From positions 97,493-161,492 of the forward strand of contig JAGKWO010000006.1 of NCBI GenBank assembly GCA_021151835.1: DNA of 64,000 bases. Direction: 5' to 3'. The DNA is from Gammaproteobacteria bacterium (GTDB taxonomy: Bacteria > Pseudomonadota > Gammaproteobacteria > Pseudomonadales > Cellvibrionaceae). Of this stretch, positions 1-8,607 are shown piece by piece; within the stretch, counting starts at the first letter, position 1, and the number at the start of each line of letters is the position of its first letter. A program made the position numbers and the translations under genes. The notes beneath the pieces are model-generated. The model saw nothing but the letters and a program-made list of their open reading frames with translations. It was not told the origin of the DNA and made no database searches.

Positions 1-414
1 GTATTGGAGCACGCGCGTACGGGGGTTTATCGCGCGGAACGTATTAACCATATTCCACGCGATTATTTGCAGCGTTTTTGTCGGCGCGGTATTGGTGAGT
101 ACGATGGTATGCTGGCAGTTGTTCCGTCATTGCGCTCGCGTATTTCTTTCGAACAGCATAACCTGTTGCACACGCGCCCCAACGATGAACAATTTGATGT
201 GGTTTTCTTGCGCAATGTGCTTATTTATTTTGATCAGCCAACCAAACAAAAAGTGTTGGAAAATATTTTGAAAACCTTGCGCCCCGGTGGCTGGTTAATT
301 CTGGGGCACTGTGAAAGTTTGAGCGGCCTGGATGTGAATGTGAAAGTAATGCGGCCATCGATTTATCGCAAGCCTTTAGCTTCCGAATCCATGCTAAAGA
401 AAGTGGCCAGTTAA
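1..414 (+). CDS. cheR: CheR-type chemoreceptor methyltransferase, 3' part only
   Basis: This is the C-terminal part of a CheR protein glutamate methyltransferase, which uses S-adenosylmethionine to methylate chemoreceptors in the cytoplasm. The reading frame is open to the first base of the window, so the N-terminal part lies outside and the TTG at position 4 is not taken as a start. Visible family marks are FDVVFLRNVLIYF (the SAM-fold strand and helix after an acidic residue) and the late segment LRPGGWLILGHCESL. The gene ends 230 bp before a REC-EAL response regulator on the same strand, so it probably belongs to a chemosensory cluster that continues to the left. Family assignment is firm; whether it serves this flagellum or another pathway cannot be seen. 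Confidence 0.9.
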   Translation, partial: VLEHARTGVYRAERINHIPRDYLQRFCRRGIGEYDGMLAVVPSLRSRISFEQHNLLHTRPNDEQFDVVFLRNVLIYFDQPTKQKVLENILKTLRPGGWLILGHCESLSGLDVNVKVMRPSIYRKPLASESMLKKVAS

Positions 415-515
415 TCTCTTGAATGGCAAATGATTGGCTGGCCAAATGAGTGGTTACTTGTTTGCTGGCAGTTGGTTTGCTGGCTGCTGGTTTGCAGCGA
501 GCTTGAATTGCACGG

Positions 516-575
516 CTATTGGTTTACAAGAAAGACTATTGGTTTATAAGAACGTCTATTGATAAAAAGTTGATT
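516..575. repeat. Three 20-bp tandem repeats in the cheR / REC-EAL gap
   Basis: Two near-identical 20-bp units beginning CTATTGGTTTA (516-535 and 536-555) are followed by a more diverged third unit (556-575). Just upstream (about 460-495) a second degenerate repeat of GTTTGCTGGC occurs. The 415-643 gap has no credible gene; it carries these repeats and the start region of the REC-EAL gene. The function is unknown. It could be a regulator-binding array or simple slippage. Confidence 0.6.
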
Positions 576-643
576 TACAAAAATTTAAATCTGTTGAACA
601 GGAATTTGCTATCCTCCCGATAAACGGAGCAAAAGAGCAAGTT

Positions 644-1924
644 ATGATTTCGTTAAATACATCGACCCAATTACGTCCGATTGGCAACCTGCATTCTGAT
701 TTATTGCAGCGTGGCGTTATGGTGGTTGATGACAGCAGCATGCACAGGTACAGCGCGCATTTATGCTTGCGTGCATTTGGTATCAATCAGGTTTATGAAG
801 CTGCCAATGGCAAATTGGCCGTTGACCAATTAACCCAATTGTCCCATACCCCCGCAGTGATGTTGCTGGATTTGGAAATGCCGGTAATGGATGGCATCGA
901 AGTATTGCAAAAGGTTGCCGTATTACCGCAACGGCCGGCAGTGGTGTTGGCCAGTAGTTCCGATGAAGTGTTAATCAGTGCGGTTGCCACTATGGCAGAA
1001 GCGATGGGAATTGTTTTATTGGGGGCGTTTCGCAAACCCTTAAACCCTCAGGATTTGGCTGATGCACTGGCCAGTTACAACGCAGGTGTGTGTATGCTGG
1101 ATGAAAAAATAGTGCACAGTGTCGAAACCACCGTAGAGCAATTAACGCTGGCGTTGGAGCGCACCAAAATCCTGGTTCACTACCAACCCAAAATTAATCT
1201 GGAAACACTCAGCCTTGCCGGCGTGGAAGCACTTGCACGCTGGAAAAATCCGCAGGGTGACTGGATTCCTCCCGGCGTATTTATTCCGCTCGCTGAAGAA
1301 CATGGTTTAATTGGCGATTTAACCCTGTCGGTACTCGATCAAATTCTGCAGGATATGAATGAGTGGTGGGAGCAGGGCCATTATATTTCTGTTGCACTTA
1401 ATCTCTCGGCTAAATCCCTCGCCGAATTTAACCTGGCGAATGAAATTATCCAGCGCGTTATTCGCCAGGGAATTCCCGCGCATTACATCACCTTTGAAAT
1501 TACCGAAAGCGCATTGGTGGTGGATCTGCCTTCGGCACTTGCTACTATCAGCCGTTTACGGTTGAAAGGTTTTGGAATTTCTATCGATGATTACGGCACC
1601 GGTTTTTCATCCATGCAGCAATTATCACGTTTTCCATTTTCTGAATTAAAAATTGATCGCTCGTTTGTTGGTGGCGCACCGGCGCGGCAATATATGCGCA
1701 ATATTTTGAAATCCGCTATCGACATGGGCCAGCGCTTGGGAATTACCACGGTTGCTGAAGGCGTGGAAACCGAAGCCGAGCTACACTTGCTGCAAAGCCT
1801 GGGTTGTAAGCAGGCACAAGGGTTCCTGCTGGCGCGGCCGATGCCCGGGCGCGAGCTGTTGGGATGGGTCGAACGGGATTTGCAAAGTAAACTCGATATA
1901 TGCCAAGCCTTACACGCCGGATAG
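644..1924 (+). CDS. Response regulator with EAL c-di-GMP phosphodiesterase domain
   Basis: This 426-residue cytoplasmic protein has a receiver domain (residues about 24-145, phospho-acceptor Asp76 in LLDLEMP) followed by an EAL domain (about 170-415). The EAL domain keeps the motifs expected of an active phosphodiesterase: E195-A-L197, the NLSA and FEITES segments, DDYGTGFSS, KIDRSF and the AEGVET loop. Known members linearise c-di-GMP to pGpG. There is no GGDEF domain. The gene overlaps the downstream hybrid kinase by 25 bp, so the two are almost surely co-translated and the kinase is the likely phosphodonor. Lowering c-di-GMP would favour motility, which fits the nearby PilZ and flagellar genes; that link is inference. 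Confidence 0.92.
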   Translation: MISLNTSTQLRPIGNLHSDLLQRGVMVVDDSSMHRYSAHLCLRAFGINQVYEAANGKLAVDQLTQLSHTPAVMLLDLEMPVMDGIEVLQKVAVLPQRPAVVLASSSDEVLISAVATMAEAMGIVLLGAFRKPLNPQDLADALASYNAGVCMLDEKIVHSVETTVEQLTLALERTKILVHYQPKINLETLSLAGVEALARWKNPQGDWIPPGVFIPLAEEHGLIGDLTLSVLDQILQDMNEWWEQGHYISVALNLSAKSLAEFNLANEIIQRVIRQGIPAHYITFEITESALVVDLPSALATISRLRLKGFGISIDDYGTGFSSMQQLSRFPFSELKIDRSFVGGAPARQYMRNILKSAIDMGQRLGITTVAEGVETEAELHLLQSLGCKQAQGFLLARPMPGRELLGWVERDLQSKLDICQALHAG

Positions 1925-4900
1925 CACAACGGTTTCAATTTCTCTCGCTGGTTAATCCCACCCTGGTCCTTGCAGCGCTTGCGATAGCGCTGCTGTTTTT
2001 TTTCAGCAACCTCGCATTGCGCCACATCCATGCCAGCCAGGAGCGGGTTATCCGCGAACATTTGCTGGCATCACTCGGTTCGTTTTCTGAATTAATTAAT
2101 ATCTGGCAGCAACAAAATATCGCCGCGATCCAAATGCTCGCTGCATCCAGCCAGGGAAAATTATTGCGGCAAGTATTGCAGGAGGAAGGCAGTAATCCTG
2201 CAACCCACCAGGAATTACGCGAGTGGTTGTATCCGATTTTAACAGTCATGGGGTTCGATGGTTTTTCAGTCATCAACCATCAACGCGTTATTGTTGCGGC
2301 AAGCACGCCATCCTATATCAAACAGTTCGCACAATTACCGGAAACGCTGGAAGTATTAAATAAAGCCTTGGCTAACAAGCCCGCTATTTCACGGCCGGTT
2401 GCTGCCGTGCGTCCTATTGAAGGGCCGCGCGGCCAACAGCCTGCTGGTTCGTTAATGCAAAATATGTGTGTATTGCTGGAAGCGGAAGGAAAAGAGCCCG
2501 GATTTTTTTGTTTGCGCTTTAATACCCACACCAGTTTTTTCCCGATTTTTTTGAAAGGTTGGTCCGGTAGCTCCGGTGATATTTATGCAATTGACCAAAA
2601 CGGGCGTTTTATTACCCCGGCGCGATTCGGTACCCAGACCCAACAATTATTAACCCTGGAGCAACAGCGTGCCGCCCGTATAGGAACCACGGTGAGTTTG
2701 CCGGCAGATGATGAAGGTAAAAGTGCGCTCACTAAAATGGCTGATTTCCTTGTAAATCGCGAAGCGGGCCTGGTCAGTGTTAATTACCCGGATTATCGCG
2801 GAGTGGCGGTTGCCGGTGCCGGGCGCTGGATTCCGGAAATGGAATTGGGAATTATTGTGGAGCAGGATTTAAGCGAAGCCATGGCTCCTTACATCGCGTC
2901 GCGCAATATTATTGTGAGCCTCACAGCGGGCGCCATGCTGCTGATTTTATTATTAACATTCAGTGCCCTTGCCAATCGCCGCCGCCTGGCAATCCGTGAG
3001 GGGCGGTTTCGTTCCTTGTTAAATAATTTACCAGCACCGGTGCATATGGTATCGGTTGATTACCATTTAATTGTCTCCAATCCGGCGTTTTGCCAATTAA
3101 TTGGTGCGGAAAAAATTGATTTGCTCGGGCGTAATCTGAATGAACTGGTAATTCCGTCCTGGTTGCAACCCCTGATTGACGAAGAATTGCGCAGTGCGCC
3201 GGAAATCTGCCACTCCGATAAAGTGGTGGAGCTGCAAGCTCCGTCGGGTGAGCCGCGTTTCTTTCGTGTAGTGCGTTTTCCCGTTACTTATTTGCGCAGC
3301 GAAAATTTCCAGGGGTTTGCCTGTGTCTGGTTTGATTATACCGAGCGTGTAGTTGCCAACCGGCAATTGGCTGCGGTTAACCAAAACCTGGAAGAATTGG
3401 TAACTGATCGCACGCGCGAACTGATTATTGCCAAAGACCAGGCGCTCGCCGCATCGCAAAGCAAGGCGGAATTCCTCGCCAATATGAGCCATGAAATCCG
3501 CACTCCGTTAAATGCGATTATCGGTTTGGCCCATGTGGCCCTTACCAGCAACCCGGAATCGCGCCAGAAAATTTATCTGGAAAAAATCCGTGGCTCGGGC
3601 GAACACTTGCTGGAAATTATTAATGACATCCTCAATTTTTCGCGCATGGAAGCCGGTAAGCTGGAATTGGATCACAGCGAATTTTTTATTGATCAACTAA
3701 TTGACAAGACCCTGGACCTGATTTGGGAAAAAGCCGCCGCGAAAGGCCTTGAAGTTAAAGTGGATGTCGATCCGCGCATCCCTAAAGTGTTGATTGGCGA
3801 TGCGTTGCGTCTGGGCCAAATACTCATTAATTTTTGCGCGAATGCGGTGAAATTTACCGACGCCGGTTATATCAGCATCGGTGTAACCCAGGTGCGCGAT
3901 TGGGAAACGCGGGTCGAATTATTATTTGAAGTAAAGGATACGGGGATAGGGATAGCGCCGGAAAAAATTGAACAATTATTTCAACCGTTCCAACAAGTTG
4001 ATGCGTCCAGCGCGCGTCGTTTCGAAGGCACCGGCCTTGGTTTATCTATTTGTAAAAACCTCGCTGAATTAATGCACGGGCGTATCGACGTTAAAAGCAC
4101 ATTAGGGTATGGCAGTAAATTTCGTTTGCGGGTGCAGTTGGACAAGAGCCTTGATGCCTTAACAAATGTCCCGGTAATTGCACCTCCGGCAACAGCGGAG
4201 AGTTCTACAAAATTTGCACCGCTCGATTGTAAAATCCTGGTGGTAGAAGACAATCCCCTGAACCAGGAAATTATTATTTCGTTGCTGGAAGCCATGGGTG
4301 CTGCGCCGCGTTGCGTAGACTCAGGATTGGCCGCTTTGCTCGCGGTCGAGCAAGACACTTTTGATCTGGTATTGATGGATATTCAATTACCCGGGATGGA
4401 TGGCGTGGAGGCAACCACGCGCATTCGCCAATTGGACGTTGGCAAACGCCTGCCGATTATTGCTGTGACAGCAAATGCGTTACCGGGTGATAAAGAAAGT
4501 TACCTCGCTGCCGGTATGGATGATTATCTTTCCAAGCCCATCGACCCCCAACAGTTGTACCGTATGCTGGAACAATGGGGGCACGCTTGTCGCCTGATCG
4601 ATACGGTAGTGCCACAAGTCAGCCGGTTTGAATTTTTATCCAACGGCGGTATTGATACCGAGCGTGCATTGCATCATTTGATGAATAACGAAGCGCTCTA
4701 TCAACGCCTGCTCGAACGCTTCGCGCGCGAACGCTCGGATTTTCCTGCGCAACTGGAACACCTGCTGCACACGGATCTCGCTACGGCGCTCAATCAAGTC
4801 CATTCGCTAAAATCCCTCGCCGGCAGTTTGGGGATGTTGCAACTGGAATCCATTGCCATGCATCTTGAAGATCAATTGCGTGCGGGTGAGCCTGAGTTGC

Positions 4901-4986
4901 AGCAAGTGGAAAAATTAAACAACGAATTATTGGCGATGGTGGAATTGGTGACGTTGGCGCTGGATATCAAAAACCAACCTGGGTAG
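1900..4986 (+). CDS. Membrane hybrid sensor histidine kinase (sensor-PAS-HisKA-HATPase-REC-HPt)
   Basis: This is a 1028-residue hybrid kinase. A first membrane segment lies near residues 18-38 and a second near 335-355, bracketing a periplasmic sensing region of about 290 residues. A PAS domain (about 365-480), a coiled linker and HisKA follow, with His531 in NMSHEIRTPLN. Then come HATPase_c (about 640-755, with N and G boxes such as DTGIGIAPEKI and GTGLGLSICKNL), a receiver (Asp near 827 in LVLMDIQLPGMDG) and an HPt domain (His968 in HSLKSLAGSLG). The chain is therefore a complete internal phosphorelay. The start at 1900 lies inside the REC-EAL gene, implying coupled translation and a shared pathway. 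The ligand is unknown. Confidence 0.9.
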   Translation: MPSLTRRIAQRFQFLSLVNPTLVLAALAIALLFFFSNLALRHIHASQERVIREHLLASLGSFSELINIWQQQNIAAIQMLAASSQGKLLRQVLQEEGSNPATHQELREWLYPILTVMGFDGFSVINHQRVIVAASTPSYIKQFAQLPETLEVLNKALANKPAISRPVAAVRPIEGPRGQQPAGSLMQNMCVLLEAEGKEPGFFCLRFNTHTSFFPIFLKGWSGSSGDIYAIDQNGRFITPARFGTQTQQLLTLEQQRAARIGTTVSLPADDEGKSALTKMADFLVNREAGLVSVNYPDYRGVAVAGAGRWIPEMELGIIVEQDLSEAMAPYIASRNIIVSLTAGAMLLILLLTFSALANRRRLAIREGRFRSLLNNLPAPVHMVSVDYHLIVSNPAFCQLIGAEKIDLLGRNLNELVIPSWLQPLIDEELRSAPEICHSDKVVELQAPSGEPRFFRVVRFPVTYLRSENFQGFACVWFDYTERVVANRQLAAVNQNLEELVTDRTRELIIAKDQALAASQSKAEFLANMSHEIRTPLNAIIGLAHVALTSNPESRQKIYLEKIRGSGEHLLEIINDILNFSRMEAGKLELDHSEFFIDQLIDKTLDLIWEKAAAKGLEVKVDVDPRIPKVLIGDALRLGQILINFCANAVKFTDAGYISIGVTQVRDWETRVELLFEVKDTGIGIAPEKIEQLFQPFQQVDASSARRFEGTGLGLSICKNLAELMHGRIDVKSTLGYGSKFRLRVQLDKSLDALTNVPVIAPPATAESSTKFAPLDCKILVVEDNPLNQEIIISLLEAMGAAPRCVDSGLAALLAVEQDTFDLVLMDIQLPGMDGVEATTRIRQLDVGKRLPIIAVTANALPGDKESYLAAGMDDYLSKPIDPQQLYRMLEQWGHACRLIDTVVPQVSRFEFLSNGGIDTERALHHLMNNEALYQRLLERFARERSDFPAQLEHLLHTDLATALNQVHSLKSLAGSLGMLQLESIAMHLEDQLRAGEPELQQVEKLNNELLAMVELVTLALDIKNQPG

Positions 4987-5066
4987 CCCGTAAACAGTGA
5001 AACCTGGTACGGGATTTTCGTCGCAATGAATTCCCGTATTACGCAAGCTCCATACGGGCTACACCC
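4981..5066. repeat. Nested palindrome overlapping the kinase stop codon
   Basis: The outer arms read GGGTAGCCCGTA (4981-4992) and TACGGGCTACACCC (5053-5066). An inner pair, TACGGGA (5008-5014) and TCCCGTA (5032-5038), sits within. The stop codon of the sensor kinase is the TAG inside the left outer arm. Palindromes with GTAGCCCG and CGGGCTAC ends are a common type of dispersed REP-like repeat in gammaproteobacteria, so this is probably one copy of such a family. It may also act as a transcript 3' end between the kinase gene and the convergent mdaB-like gene. No T-tract is present. Confidence 0.6.
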
Positions 5067-5108
5067 GTTATGACATTTAGCGCCGCAAAAAAATAGTGTT
5101 AATTGGTT

Positions 5109-5744
5109 TCAAGCAACGTCATATGTTTTTTCACCCGCAATACATTCAGAAAAAACATAGGTTGCCAGATGCTTTTTCAAGCGCTCCAAATCTGTTTTAA
5201 CATCTGCATTTTTAACAACATCAAAACAAGCGAACGCAGGTAATATTTCTGCACCGCAGAATTTATAGTTAGCGGTGTTCCCCAGAAATACATCATCGAC
5301 GGTTTTTCCAGCGAATAATTGTTGGCTTTTATTACCAAAAGATTCAGCGGGCGCATTCCAGGACACCGAGATCATGTATTTTTTGCCCTGCATTTTTCCG
5401 CCGGTACCGTATTGTTTGCGTGGATCTGTGCGAGTCCTGCCGTCATCAATAATCAACTTCTGTTGTACCAGGCCCGCGGTGAATACCTCATCGGCATATT
5501 TTTTGTAAATCCAGGGCGCACCGAACCAATAAACGGGCGCCTGTAAAATAATAATATCGGCCCAAACATGTTTATCTACTTCTTCATTAATATCGTAACC
5601 TTGCTCAATAGTGGTGTGACGCACATTAAAACCATTGGCTTCCATTTCTTGTTGCATAGTGGCGACCAGCAAACGATTAAGGTTGCCCGGTGATACACCT
5701 TCGTGAAATTGGTGTGCGTTGATAATTAACAGATTCTTTTTCAT
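5109..5744 (-). CDS. mdaB: MdaB-type NAD(P)H quinone oxidoreductase
   Basis: This 211-residue flavodoxin-fold protein belongs to the NAD(P)H dehydrogenase (quinone)/MdaB family, FAD-containing cytoplasmic enzymes that reduce quinones by two electrons and limit redox cycling. Visible marks are the N-terminal strand LLIINAH, the segment IILQAPVYWFGAPWIYKKYADEV, which is very characteristic of the family, and the middle SVSWNAPAESF. I chose the ATG at 5744 because it has a GGGGAA ribosome site about 7 bases upstream and removes a nine-residue extension. The gene is divergent from an AraC-family regulator 190 bp away, a common pairing in which the regulator controls the reductase. Confidence 0.85.
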   Translation of the reverse strand: MKKNLLIINAHQFHEGVSPGNLNRLLVATMQQEMEANGFNVRHTTIEQGYDINEEVDKHVWADIIILQAPVYWFGAPWIYKKYADEVFTAGLVQQKLIIDDGRTRTDPRKQYGTGGKMQGKKYMISVSWNAPAESFGNKSQQLFAGKTVDDVFLGNTANYKFCGAEILPAFACFDVVKNADVKTDLERLKKHLATYVFSECIAGEKTYDVA

Positions 5745-5936
5745 GATTGCTTCCCCTATGGTTGCAGGCAAATGCGTGATTGATGGGGCTAGTGTGAATC
5801 AGGGAATCCCGGATCCGTTTGCCGGATACGACAGGATTCTTGCCTAAAATGACGGATTACCCTTCCAACGCCTCATCAGAACTTTCGCAACCCTGTAAAC
5901 TCAACAATAGGAATCATCGCGGGAAACCATGAATAA

Positions 5937-6869
5937 ATGAAACAAAATTCAACCACCACACCGAGGGTCAGCACAGCCGCTTTGGCCAGGCTGGTCGAAA
6001 AAATTGCCTGTTTTGATGGCGATTTTAAAACCGCTATTCCCGCTTTAATGACTTACCGGAGAAGTTCAGCCAGTGATCCCATGCCGACGGTATACGGACT
6101 TGGGTTGGCCCTTACCGTGCAGGGCGAGAAGCGGGCAACATTGGGGGATGAAATTTTTAGTTATGCGCCGGGACAATCACTGGTGACATCGCTTGACCTT
6201 CCGGTTATATCCCATATTACTGATGCTAAAACCAGCAAACCTTATCTTGGAATTTGTATTGCGTTGGATGCACAGGTGATTACGCAAGTCGCAGCGGAAA
6301 CAAATTTTTCGCTGCCGACGGCGGAGCACAGCCCACGGGCGTTATCAGTGGTAGCCTTGGATGAGGGTTTATTGGATGCTATTACCCGCCTGGTTAACTT
6401 ATCAAATGAACCTGATTACATTCCGCAACTTGCACCCTTAATCCAACGGGAAATTGCTGTGCGCCTGTTGCGCGGTGAGCATGCATCTACACTTCGCCAT
6501 CTCGTCACGCTGGGTTCAAATTGTCAGCGCATTGCCAAATCTGTGTCATGGCTTAAACAAAATTTTATCCGGAATGTGTCGATTGATGAGTTGGCCGCAA
6601 AAGCCCACATGAGTCCATCCACATTTCGCCAGCATTTCAAATACGTTGCCGGTATGAGCCCATTGCAATATATAAAACATTTGCGTTTACAAGAAGCGCG
6701 GCAAATGATGCTGAATGATAATCTCGATGCAGGCAGTGCCGCCATGCATGTGGGTTATGAAAGTGCTTCCCAATTCAGCCGCGAATACAGCCGCTTGTTC
6801 GGCCAGCCTCCGCAGCGCGATATAAAAAGGGTAAAAGACAGTAAGGCAAAACCGTCCTTTTATTTTTAG
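5937..6869 (+). CDS. AraC-family transcriptional regulator
   Basis: This is a 310-residue regulator. The N-terminal half matches the AraC-type N-terminal domain family (cupin-like; segments GLALTVQGEKRATLGDE and YLGICIALD). The C-terminal part, about residues 195-295, has two helix-turn-helix units, with the second signature seen in HVGYESASQFSREYSRLFG, which is diagnostic for AraC/XylS proteins. Regulators of this subtype often sit divergent to oxidoreductase genes and activate them. Here the neighbour is the mdaB-like gene, so it is the likely target. The effector is unknown. Confidence 0.88.
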   Translation: MKQNSTTTPRVSTAALARLVEKIACFDGDFKTAIPALMTYRRSSASDPMPTVYGLGLALTVQGEKRATLGDEIFSYAPGQSLVTSLDLPVISHITDAKTSKPYLGICIALDAQVITQVAAETNFSLPTAEHSPRALSVVALDEGLLDAITRLVNLSNEPDYIPQLAPLIQREIAVRLLRGEHASTLRHLVTLGSNCQRIAKSVSWLKQNFIRNVSIDELAAKAHMSPSTFRQHFKYVAGMSPLQYIKHLRLQEARQMMLNDNLDAGSAAMHVGYESASQFSREYSRLFGQPPQRDIKRVKDSKAKPSFYF

Positions 6870-6925
6870 CAACAGCTTCGTTCACAATGTTTATGTGTGT
6901 TTATTAAATTGATGAGGAGTTTACA

Positions 6926-7173
6926 ATGATACTTGATGTGCTCTTTATCCACAGTGCGGGGCCACAATCCGGTGACGAAGGCAGCGCACCATTGGGTGAA
7001 TATCTTCGCCACAATTTAGGTCCCCATTTTAATGTTAGTGCTCCCCTGATGCCGCTGCTATTCCCCAGGCGGCAGCTAAAACGCTGGATAGGGGCGGGCA
7101 CACATTTAACAATGGCTTGCCATGCGTTGTTGCGCATATCCAGCGGTTAGCTGAAAAACTGCAATTGAAATAA
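6926..7173 (+). pseudogene. Remnant of an alpha/beta-hydrolase gene (internal deletion plus frameshift)
   Basis: A good ribosome site (GAGGAG) precedes an ATG at 6926 that opens with DVLFIHSAGPQ and GSAPLGEYLRHNLG, a typical N-terminus of small alpha/beta hydrolases of the dienelactone-hydrolase/RBBP9 kind. After about 40 residues the frame runs into unrelated sequence. In another frame the same DNA reads AAAKTLDRGGHTFNNGLP followed by CVVAHIQRLAEKLQLK and a TAA at 7171-7173. That is the usual C-terminal histidine-loop region of the same fold. The middle, with the nucleophile elbow, is missing, so the gene is broken by a large deletion combined with a frame change. Confidence in the family is moderate. 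Confidence 0.6.
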
Positions 7174-7234
7174 TGCAGTGGGGGAATTGGCAAAAATACG
7201 TAACGATTTTTTAAGTAACAACTTTTATGGTGCG

Positions 7235-7906
7235 CTATTTCTTGAACAGGAAAAGAAATGTATAACGCGTTGTCGCTTCAGCGGTAACCACCGTCGGGCT
7301 CTTTATGGAAGTGCGTAGCGCACTACTAAAATCACAGTCATAGCCGGCAATATAAGAAGCTAATTTTTTACGCAACCCTGCGTGTTCCTGTAATAAATCA
7401 ATTGCACAATGTCGGTTAGCCGAATCGGCAACACAGGCGGACTCTACCCAATCCCGTTCGCAAATGACCGATATCAGGCAATCGGTTTTATTGCTGCAAA
7501 TATCCCGGTTCCAATGCGCATGAATGTCATCCAGGTCGGTGCGATGATGTTTTCTGTCACCCAGTTCGTTCAGATCATCCCTGAATAAATCCAAAGGGAA
7601 ATGAAATGTAATCTCTATCGAATAAACCGGCTCTTTAATATCAAATCGACCTTCGTTAATGTCAAACAAGCCAATATCGCGCCTGCCCATATTTAACGCA
7701 GAACCTTCATTTGTCCTTACATAGCTGCGCGGATACTCGGCAATAGCCAGGTTGTTTTCGAGGATATTGTTCAGGTTTTTAATTAACAGATCCCTTATAT
7801 AGATCCCTTGCTTTAAATAGTAAAATTGCTCGTTAATTTCAAACAAGCCGCGTGCAAAATCCGGGTGTCTGACCAGATCGATAATAACCTTATCAAAGTG
7901 TTCCAT
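7235..7906 (-). CDS. Protein of unknown function, 223 residues
   Basis: I do not recognise this protein. It has no signal peptide or membrane segment and is rich in charged and aromatic residues. The middle region contains GRRDIGLFDI and, about 20 residues later, a hydrophobic strand carrying an acidic residue, YSIEITFHFPLD. A conserved Asp followed by a strand with Glu would suit a PD-(D/E)XK-type nuclease fold, but the usual lysine is absent, so this is only a suggestion. Several cysteines follow (SNKTDCLISVIC, ADSANRHC). The gene stands alone between a hydrolase remnant and a divergent acetyltransferase and has no clear ribosome site. Confidence 0.6.
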   Translation of the reverse strand: MEHFDKVIIDLVRHPDFARGLFEINEQFYYLKQGIYIRDLLIKNLNNILENNLAIAEYPRSYVRTNEGSALNMGRRDIGLFDINEGRFDIKEPVYSIEITFHFPLDLFRDDLNELGDRKHHRTDLDDIHAHWNRDICSNKTDCLISVICERDWVESACVADSANRHCAIDLLQEHAGLRKKLASYIAGYDCDFSSALRTSIKSPTVVTAEATTRYTFLFLFKK

Positions 7907-8109
7907 AATGAAGTGTACAGCTTACTGGTAGTATGGGATTTATGTTAGCGTTATGAACCGGTTAAAATGGCTGTCGCTTACCCGGATATTGAACATTAGC
8001 TTAGCATGCGACTGACTGCTAGCCACCCGTCTGACTGGATAAGCATAAAAAATTGAACCAAATCGCAGAAGGCACGTGGCGCAATAAAAGACCCAATGGA
8101 AATAACATC

Positions 8110-8580
8110 ATGATTATCCAGCAAACCACCTATTCAGATATCGAAACATTGAAAAAGTGGTTTCCAGACCGGGAGTCTGCTTATTTGTGGGCTGGTCCAG
8201 GGCTGGATTTTCCATTCACCACCGAAAGTTTTCTTCAATCCATTCGTTGGCAGGAGATTCCATCGTATTCCTTATACAATGCAGAAAATTGTTTTGCCGG
8301 ATTCGGGCAATATTATAAAAAATCTGGCCGGTGTCACCTCGCACGTTTGGTTATAGCGCCTGATTTGCGTGGTAAAGGTTATGGCCAATGGTTTTTTCCC
8401 CAATTGATTGCAATAGGGATGCAGGATCTTGCAGTAAATGAAGCTTCGCTTTTTGTTTTACGTCATAACGATGTCGCTGTAGGTTGTTATTCGGCTCTTG
8501 GTTTCAGGGTAGAACAATATCCCGAGGGGCACGAAGTGTATGACGGTGTTGATTATATGGTTTTTAAAAGGGTTGATTAG
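8110..8580 (+). CDS. GNAT-family N-acetyltransferase
   Basis: This 156-residue GNAT acetyltransferase would transfer the acetyl group of acetyl-CoA to an amine on an unknown substrate. The acetyl-CoA binding region is clear: LARLVIAPDLRGKGYGQWFFPQLI contains the R/Q-x-x-G-x-G/A loop as RGKGYG. The C-terminal part ends in NDVAVGCYSALGFRV, a typical beta4-beta5 arrangement with the Tyr/Ser region near the active site. I chose the ATG at 8110, preceded by GGAA, over an in-frame TTG at 8053. A second GNAT gene follows 27 bp later, so the two may be co-transcribed. Confidence 0.85.
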   Translation: MIIQQTTYSDIETLKKWFPDRESAYLWAGPGLDFPFTTESFLQSIRWQEIPSYSLYNAENCFAGFGQYYKKSGRCHLARLVIAPDLRGKGYGQWFFPQLIAIGMQDLAVNEASLFVLRHNDVAVGCYSALGFRVEQYPEGHEVYDGVDYMVFKRVD

Positions 8581-8607
8581 TCGATCACATCCCCAGCAGA
8601 TTAAATA

